NCBI GenBank assembly: GCA_009782085.1
Contig: WQUN01000211.1
Coordinates: forward strand, 1 to 9,599
Length of the DNA stretch: 9,599 nucleotides
Source of the DNA: Bacillota bacterium
Lineage (GTDB): Bacteria > Bacillota > Clostridia > Lachnospirales > WQUN01
Direction of reading: 5' to 3'
Below, one piece after another: positions 4,736 to 9,599 of this stretch (its first letter is position 1; every line of letters starts with the position of its first letter). A program made the position numbers and the translations under genes. The notes beneath the pieces were generated by a model that was not told the DNA's origin, searched no databases, and was given only the letters and a program-made list of their open reading frames with translations.

Positions 4736-6463
4736 ATGAGCGGAATCCAGGGCCTGGGCTCCGCGATAAGCGGCTTAAACGCCGCCCAGGCGGGGCTTTA
4801 CGTAACGGGACACAACATGGCGAACTCCGGCATAGAGGGCTATTCCCGCCAGCGCGTCAACCAGGCGGACTACCGTTACCGCGACGTCGGCAGGACGGCC
4901 AACGGCGTTTTGCAGGTCGGCCTCGGGACGGACATCTCGGACATCCGGCAGCTGCGCTGGAAATTCTACGACGACGCCTACCGGGCGGAGAACGGCAGGC
5001 TCGGCTTTTACGGCGCGAAGGCGGCCGCCGGCGCGGAAATCGAGGGCATAATCGGCGAAAACCAGAGCCAGTACCGCTTCCAGCTCGTCATACAGGATTT
5101 GTGGAACTCCCTCCACGAGTTGTCGATGAACCCGGACAGCCAGGCGAACAGGCTCGGCTTCATCGAGACCTGCGGCACGTTCGTGGACAAGGCGAACGAC
5201 GTGTTCGCCAGGCTTCTGGACTATCAGCGCAACCTGAACGGACAGATCGTCGAAGCCGTGGGGCGCGTAAACGCCGCTGTTTCCGAGATAGACGGCCTGA
5301 ACCGGCGCATCAAGGCCGCCGAGGCCTCCGGAGACCGCGCCAACGACCTCCGCGACAGGCGGAACCTACTCCTGGACGAGCTGAGCGGCCTGGTCAGCAT
5401 CGGCTACAGGGAATCGCCCGACGGAAGCGTCAACATCCTCGCCGAAGGCAAAGAACTGCTGGTGAACGGCGCGCAAAACCGACTCGGCCTGCGCTACACC
5501 TCCGGGGACAACGCCTTTGTGGAGCCGGTGTTCACCCGGTCGGAAAACGTCCTGCCAAGCGACGCCGCCGCGGACACGTACATCCCTCTGTTCCGCTTCG
5601 ATTCGCCCGTGGACGCGCGGCACGCAAACGACGTCGGCTCGCTGAAGGGGATGCTGATGTGCCGCGGGACGCGCCCGGTCACATACCTCGGCGCGGCCGC
5701 CTATAGCGCGCCGGTAAACCCCGGCCCAGCGAGCCCGGGCTACCCCGCCTACCTGGCGGCCAGGCGCAACTACGACAACGACTTATACAGCGCGGAAAAC
5801 TGCTTCATCCCCAAAATAATGCGGCAGGCCGACCAGATATGCCATTCCGTGATGACGATGGTAAACGGCGCGTTCGCCCCGGCGGCCGGCGGGGTTTTGC
5901 CCGCCGGCGGGCCGTACGACGCGTTCGGCCTCTCCTCCGGCACGGAGATTTTCGCGCGGAAAAACACGCCGCGCTGGGACGCGTCAACCGCCCCGCCGGC
6001 GCTTATCCCGGAAAACCCCGGCGACTATTATTCGCTCTATACCATCGGCAACGTCTTTCTGAACCCGGAACTGCTCCTGGACGGCGGCTACAACAAAATC
6101 TGCCTGTCCGCCTCCGGCGACAGGGAGGACAATACTTTAATACAGAGCCTCCTCGCCGCGTGGAAGCAAAACACCGTGGACATGGGCCCCCTGGGGACGT
6201 TGAGCGTGGACGAGGCCTACCGCCGACTCACGGCCGGCCTCGGCGCGGAGACGAAGGAGGCTTCCGGCTTTGCGGCCGACCAGGCCGTCCTGACCGACCA
6301 GGCGGACAAGAAGCGCTATTCCGTCATGGGCGTGTCACTGGACGAGGAGATGAAGAACATGATGACCTACCAGTATGCCTACAGCGCCGCGGCGCGTATA
6401 CTGAACGCCGTGGATTCGATGCTGGACCGGGTGATAAACCGGACCGGAAGAATCGGATTGTAA
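4736..6463 (+). CDS. flgK: Flagellar hook-associated protein FlgK, first copy
   Basis: Junction protein (HAP1) that caps the hook and connects it, with FlgL, to the filament; exported through the flagellar apparatus. It has 575 residues. The N-terminal D0 helix and rod-type motif are at 1-45, with VTGHNMANSGIEGYSRQRV at 23-41. A long helical D1 segment runs to about 240, including IDGLNRRIKAAEASGDRANDL and the DRRNLLLDEL that follows. A variable central region spans about 250-500. The C-terminal D0 helix has GVSLDEEMKNMMTYQYAYSA from residue 532 and ends in NRTGRIGL. ATG 4736 is chosen over an upstream ATG at 4649 because AGGAGG (4723-4728) is well spaced and the protein then begins as FlgK normally does. 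The stop codon TAA lies inside a 14-base tandem duplication. The second flgK follows 196 bases later and is clearly different in sequence. Confidence 0.95.
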   Translation: MSGIQGLGSAISGLNAAQAGLYVTGHNMANSGIEGYSRQRVNQADYRYRDVGRTANGVLQVGLGTDISDIRQLRWKFYDDAYRAENGRLGFYGAKAAAGAEIEGIIGENQSQYRFQLVIQDLWNSLHELSMNPDSQANRLGFIETCGTFVDKANDVFARLLDYQRNLNGQIVEAVGRVNAAVSEIDGLNRRIKAAEASGDRANDLRDRRNLLLDELSGLVSIGYRESPDGSVNILAEGKELLVNGAQNRLGLRYTSGDNAFVEPVFTRSENVLPSDAAADTYIPLFRFDSPVDARHANDVGSLKGMLMCRGTRPVTYLGAAAYSAPVNPGPASPGYPAYLAARRNYDNDLYSAENCFIPKIMRQADQICHSVMTMVNGAFAPAAGGVLPAGGPYDAFGLSSGTEIFARKNTPRWDASTAPPALIPENPGDYYSLYTIGNVFLNPELLLDGGYNKICLSASGDREDNTLIQSLLAAWKQNTVDMGPLGTLSVDEAYRRLTAGLGAETKEASGFAADQAVLTDQADKKRYSVMGVSLDEEMKNMMTYQYAYSAAARILNAVDSMLDRVINRTGRIGL

Positions 6464-6482
6464 GAATCGGATTGTAAGAATC
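6448..6482 (+). repeat. 14-base tandem duplication across the flgK1 stop codon
   Basis: AAGAATCGGATTGT occurs at 6448-6461 and again at 6462-6475, followed by a third partial AAGAATC (6476-6482). The second copy would encode the same RIGL end again after the stop. It is a simple recent slippage duplication. Confidence 0.9.
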
Positions 6483-6514
6483 TGAGTACCCTCGGAAACC
6501 AATTAATCCCAGTT

Positions 6515-6599
6515 GTCAGCTGAGCGAAGCGAAGGGTCTTTATCCCAAAATTACGCCGTAAAAATGGGTGGAAGATTCTTCGCTAACGCTCAGAATGAC
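6515..6599. repeat. Composite palindromic intergenic repeat between the flgK genes
   Basis: The left arm GTCAGCTGAGCGAAGCGAAG (from 6515) and the right arm 6573-6599 are imperfect inverted copies of one motif (consensus close to GTCATTCTGAGCGAAGCGAA). Between them CCCA (6544-6547) pairs with TGGG (6565-6568), and the centre holds TTACGCCGTAA (6551-6561). It fills most of the 196 bases between the two flgK genes. The type resembles short intergenic palindromes seen in many bacterial genomes. Confidence 0.75.
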
Positions 6600-6634
6600 A
6601 GCTCTTATGCGGTTTTCTACTTTACGAGGGAACT

Positions 6635-6652
6635 CATCCTATATAAGGATGT
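6635..6652 (+). promoter_or_regulatory. flgK2 ribosome site in a hairpin with CsrA-like motif
   Basis: CATCCT (6635-6640) pairs with AGGATG (6646-6651), burying the ribosome site 8-14 bases before the ATG at 6660. Bases 6641-6652 (ATATAAGGATGT) match 11 of 12 positions of the CsrA consensus RUACARGGAUGU. In many clostridia csrA and fliW lie next to flgL, so post-transcriptional control of flgK2 is plausible. Classical sites display GGA in a loop; here it is in the stem. Confidence 0.45.
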
Positions 6653-6659
6653 GAACCAT

Positions 6660-8300
6660 ATGCGCTCCTCGTTTTTCGAATTCAACGTGGCCATGTCCGG
6701 CCTGTTCACGGCCAGGGGGAACCTGGACGTCGTCTCCCACAACGTGGCGAACGCGGCCGCGCCGGGGTATTCCCGGCAGGTCGCGCGCCAGCGGGCCTCC
6801 GAGCCCATGCCCCTTTACAACGGCAAGGGCATGGTCGGCACGGGCTCGGAGGTCTACGGCGTCGGGCAGATCCGCGATTTTTATCTCGATAAAAAATATT
6901 GGGCCGAGGCCTCGGTTCTGGGCGAATACGGCGCCAAGACGGTCAACATGGCCCAGCTCCAAAGCCTGCTCGCCGAGCAGTTCGCCCAGAGCGAGGGCCA
7001 GAACACGGGCGTCGTGTCCGCCATAAACGATTTTTTCGCCAGAGTCCAGGACCTGACCACGACCGCCAACGACTCCACCTACAGGCTTAACGCGATACAG
7101 TCCGCCCAGAGCCTGGCGAAGCTCATCAACAACGCGGCCTCCGAGATGATAAAGCAGCAAAGGGACATGAACGCCGAGCTTTCGGCGCTCGTCACGCAGA
7201 TAAACAGCGTCGGGGAGCAGATCGCCGGGCTGAACAGGCAGATAAGCAAGTTCGAGGCGGACGGTTCGAACGCCAACGACCTTCGCGACGAGAGGGCGCG
7301 GCTCGTGGACGAGCTGTCGAAATACGTCAACACGGAGGTGCGGGAGACGGATTACAGCCTCCCCGGACGGCCGAACGACAAGCGTTTTTCCGTGCTGATA
7401 AACGGCTTTGACTTCGTGAACCACTACGACGTGCAGACGCTCGCGACGGTCGCCCGCGACCCCGCGCTGCGCCTAAACTCCACGGACGCCGACGGCCTGT
7501 ACGACGTCGTGTTCGCCGGGACGAACGTGAAGTTCGACCTCTACCACCCGAGCCTGAGGGGGCAGATCAAGGGCATCGCCGACGTGCGCGACGGGAACGG
7601 CCGCGGCGTCCCGGACACCGACCCCGCCGGCGCCGTCAGCGGCTTCAAGGGCGTGCCGTACTATATGGCGAAGCTGAACGTCCTGGCTCGCACTTTGGCC
7701 AGGGCCCTGAACGAGGGGGTGACGCTGGACGGGACGCCGATCCCCGGCGTGACCGGCCACGTCTACGGATACGACCTGAACGGCCGGCGGAGCGGAGCGC
7801 TGTTCTTCACATACGCCGACGGCGCGGCCACGCCCGTGAACGCCGTTCTGGACGCCGCCGGGAACCTCGTTGCCGGGCCGGATTATACGCTGATGACCGG
7901 CCTGAACCTCACCGTCAGCCCGGAGCTCCTTCGCGACCCGGCCTTGCTGAACTGCACGGCTGACCCGACCGCCGGGGAGAGCGCCCAGGACCTGATGCGG
8001 GGCTTTGTGAACGTCTCTAGCTTCCGCTCCCTCTTCCGGGAGGGCAAGCTGAATGACTTCGCCGCCGGTGTGAACGGGGAGATCGGCATTGACCAGATGC
8101 ACGCGCAGCGCTTCGAGGCCAGCTACGGCGACGTGACCGCCAGCGTCAACAACCGGCGCCTTTCCGTCTCCGGCGTGGACCTGAACGAGGAGATGATCAA
8201 CATGGTCAGGAGCCAGCAGCTCTACCAGGCCGCGGCGAAGCTGATTAACGTCATAGACAGCGTATACGGGACGACGGTGAACAGCCTGGGGAATTTCTAA
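6660..8300 (+). CDS. flgK: Flagellar hook-associated protein FlgK, second copy
   Basis: Second FlgK-type junction protein, 546 residues. Its N-terminus has VVSHNVANAAAPGYSRQVA (24-42), then GMVGTGSEVYGVGQIRDFYL (58-77), the FlgK-specific follow-on. A long helical domain has LNRQISKFEADGSNANDLRD and the ERARLVDEL that follows. A variable central domain is rich in Asp, Gly and Asn. The C-terminal D0 block starts with GVDLNEEMINMVRSQQLYQA (from 505) and ends NSLGNF. The start is ATG 6660, with AAGGATG upstream. A longer frame reaching back to 6513 is rejected because it is made of the palindromic repeat. It differs strongly from the first FlgK in the centre and lacks its NRTG tail, so the two probably have different roles or are used for different layers of the junction. 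The stop is TAA. Confidence 0.95.
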   Translation: MRSSFFEFNVAMSGLFTARGNLDVVSHNVANAAAPGYSRQVARQRASEPMPLYNGKGMVGTGSEVYGVGQIRDFYLDKKYWAEASVLGEYGAKTVNMAQLQSLLAEQFAQSEGQNTGVVSAINDFFARVQDLTTTANDSTYRLNAIQSAQSLAKLINNAASEMIKQQRDMNAELSALVTQINSVGEQIAGLNRQISKFEADGSNANDLRDERARLVDELSKYVNTEVRETDYSLPGRPNDKRFSVLINGFDFVNHYDVQTLATVARDPALRLNSTDADGLYDVVFAGTNVKFDLYHPSLRGQIKGIADVRDGNGRGVPDTDPAGAVSGFKGVPYYMAKLNVLARTLARALNEGVTLDGTPIPGVTGHVYGYDLNGRRSGALFFTYADGAATPVNAVLDAAGNLVAGPDYTLMTGLNLTVSPELLRDPALLNCTADPTAGESAQDLMRGFVNVSSFRSLFREGKLNDFAAGVNGEIGIDQMHAQRFEASYGDVTASVNNRRLSVSGVDLNEEMINMVRSQQLYQAAAKLINVIDSVYGTTVNSLGNF

Positions 8301-8303
8301 ATA

Positions 8304-8323
8304 AGATCCTTCGCTTCGCTCAG
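8304..8323. repeat. Short copy of the dispersed palindromic repeat
   Basis: AGATCCTTCGCTTCGCTCAG is a half copy of the repeat at 6515-6599. It lies in the 50-base gap between flgK2 and flgL and is followed by seven T (8325-8331). The stem it could form next to the T-run is only about three pairs, so it is not called a terminator. Confidence 0.65.
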
Positions 8324-8350
8324 GTTTTTTTGATATCAGGGGGTGAATAA

Positions 8351-9517
8351 ATGCGCGTCACAAACACGATGATGACCAACACGATGCTCCTGAACATCAA
8401 CAGGAACGTCAGGGCCCTGGATACGCTCTACAACCAGATATCCACGGCCAAGAAAATACAGGTGCCTTCGGACGACCCGATCACCGCGAGCCGCGCGCTG
8501 AAATTCCGGACGAACGTCGCGGAGACGCTGCAGTATCAAAGAAATGTTTCCCAAGGCATGTCATGGATGAACGTCACCGAAAGCGCGTATAATAACGTCA
8601 TTGATATGGTCAAGACGATAAAGGACAGGTGCGGCGAGGCCGCCACGGGGACTTTGGAGGGCGCGGACAAAAAGACCGTCGCCGCCCAGATCAGGCAGGT
8701 CGTCCTGCAGCTGGGCCAGGAGATGAACGTCTCCTACGCGGGGCGGTATGTGTTCTCCGGCTTCCGGACCGACCAGCCGCCGATTCTGACCCGGGCCGAA
8801 CCGGACCTCGGCTACACCGGCATAACCCAGTTTTTCGGCAGGCAGGACATTGAAATCACGAAGTCCTACCAGAAGCTGCCAACGGGGACGCCGCCGGGCA
8901 CGGACGAGCCCATTGTCCATGACGTCAACATTATCAAGCTGCCCTACAAAAACGCAGTCAACGTCACCGCGGCGGGCTACACGGTCAACGCGGCGGGCGT
9001 CGGGGACCCGGCCGCCTATGACGTTTCCCTTCTGGCGGACGACGAGATCAACTATATAACCGAAACGGGCGAGATGGTCATGAACGACGCCGCGGCCGCC
9101 GCCTTCGGGGAGCGCGTCGCGGTCGTCTACGACAAGACCGGCTTTGCCGCCGGTGACCTGAACCCGCTGGTCTACTTCCCGTGCACGGACTCAGGCGGCG
9201 TGTCCTACAACATGGACAACCAAAACATAGCCTACGAGTTCGGCGTCAACACGGCTGTGAACGTCAACTCCCTGGCCAGGAACGCCTACACGGACAAGAT
9301 GTACGCCGACCTCACGGCGCTCTGCGACATGCTGGAGCGCGCGGGCGTGTCGGACGAGGCGTCTTTGGCCGCGAAATACCGGGCGATGGGCTACGGCGGC
9401 GAGGAGCTCGCACGCCTGGTCAGGGACCAGCTGACCGGAGAAAAGGCGAACCTCCAGGCCGTGTTGCACGACAGGTTCAACAACATGCTCTATCTGGCCG
9501 GGAACTATATGTCGTAG
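8351..9517 (+). CDS. flgL: Flagellar hook-associated protein FlgL, interrupted by an in-frame TAG
   Basis: Junction protein (HAP3) that joins FlgK to the flagellin filament. The N-terminal D0/D1 helices begin MRVTNTMMTNTMLLNINRNV and contain the signature PSDDPITASRALKFR (38-52). The segment YAGRYVFSGFRTDQPPI (about 130-146) is also typical. A variable domain follows, and a helical region resumes at about 300. The start ATG 8351 has GGGGGTG (8338-8344) upstream. The frame ends at TAG 9515-9517 after NYMS, at 388 residues. The bases after the TAG stay open in frame to the window end and read ISKEHTDLGARMNRLDLIQR and onward, which is typical FlgL. Without it the protein lacks its C-terminal D0 helix, the segment needed for assembly and for FlgN binding. 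It could be a recent nonsense mutation, a sequencing error, or readthrough. TAG is used as a true stop by ftsZ, flgN and the small membrane gene here. Confidence 0.93.
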   Translation: MRVTNTMMTNTMLLNINRNVRALDTLYNQISTAKKIQVPSDDPITASRALKFRTNVAETLQYQRNVSQGMSWMNVTESAYNNVIDMVKTIKDRCGEAATGTLEGADKKTVAAQIRQVVLQLGQEMNVSYAGRYVFSGFRTDQPPILTRAEPDLGYTGITQFFGRQDIEITKSYQKLPTGTPPGTDEPIVHDVNIIKLPYKNAVNVTAAGYTVNAAGVGDPAAYDVSLLADDEINYITETGEMVMNDAAAAAFGERVAVVYDKTGFAAGDLNPLVYFPCTDSGGVSYNMDNQNIAYEFGVNTAVNVNSLARNAYTDKMYADLTALCDMLERAGVSDEASLAAKYRAMGYGGEELARLVRDQLTGEKANLQAVLHDRFNNMLYLAGNYMS

Positions 9518-9599
9518 ATATCCAAGGAGCACACCGACCTCGGGGCGCGGATGAACCGGCTGGACCTGATCCAGCGGCGGCTCGAGCAGGACGAGTCCA
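9518..9599 (+). pseudogene. flgL: In-frame FlgL C-terminal continuation after the TAG, cut by the window end
   Basis: Twenty-seven codons in the frame of flgL with no stop: ISKEHTDLGARMNRLDLIQR, then RLEQDES. The TDLGARMNRLDLI core is a conserved part of the last FlgL helical region, so this is coding-derived sequence. It would be expressed only by readthrough, or by a new start such as ATG 9551, which lacks a well-spaced ribosome site. Confidence 0.85.

Noticed and set aside
6513..6659. N-terminal extension of the second FlgK
   Set aside because: It is made of the palindromic repeat, does not resemble FlgK, and ATG 6660 has a good ribosome site.
6639..7424. Minus-strand frame of 261 codons inside flgK2
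   Set aside because: It is a shadow of the FlgK coding strand with no start signal or recognisable motif.
8304..8331. Intrinsic terminator between flgK2 and flgL
   Set aside because: There is a run of seven T, but the preceding sequence forms only about three stem pairs, and the genes look like one operon.

Overview
This GC-rich window comes from a flagellated Gram-positive bacterium, most likely an uncultured member of the Clostridia. The evidence is the FtsZ tail ending in a DIPVFL-type peptide, a DivIB/FtsQ-like protein, strong AGGAGG-type ribosome sites, and flagellar proteins with Clostridia-like termini. These assignments rest on remembered family features; no search was run.

Minus strand, left 4.1 kb. 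Read in the direction of transcription, the order is: a short two-helix membrane protein (3815-4072), a flavoprotein of the HI0933/BaiN type (2284-3798), a 273-base gap with a strong promoter, ftsQ (1288-2010) and ftsZ (97-1248). The membrane protein and the flavoprotein look translationally coupled. ftsQ and ftsZ form a short cell-division unit with no ftsA between them. A 96-base nested inverted repeat begins immediately after the ftsZ stop codon and runs to the window edge.

Plus strand, right 5.4 kb. This is a flagellar filament-junction operon: flgN (chaperone), two different flgK genes in tandem, and flgL. A 154-base divergent intergenic region separates it from the minus-strand genes. 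FlgN would keep the junction proteins FlgK and FlgL soluble for export. FlgK and FlgL then join hook to filament.

The observations most worth a second look are these. (1) flgL is interrupted by an in-frame TAG at 9515-9517, and the reading frame after it continues with typical FlgL C-terminal sequence to the window end. (2) The flavoprotein carries about 100 extra residues made of a 117-base unit repeated about 2.6 times, with terminator-like hairpins inside the units. (3) The ftsQ promoter lies so close to the ATG that its mRNA should be leaderless. (4) The flgK2 ribosome site overlaps an 11-of-12 match to the CsrA consensus. (5) Palindromic repeat families occupy the intergenic spaces. No tRNA, rRNA, CRISPR array, integrase or full insertion sequence is visible.
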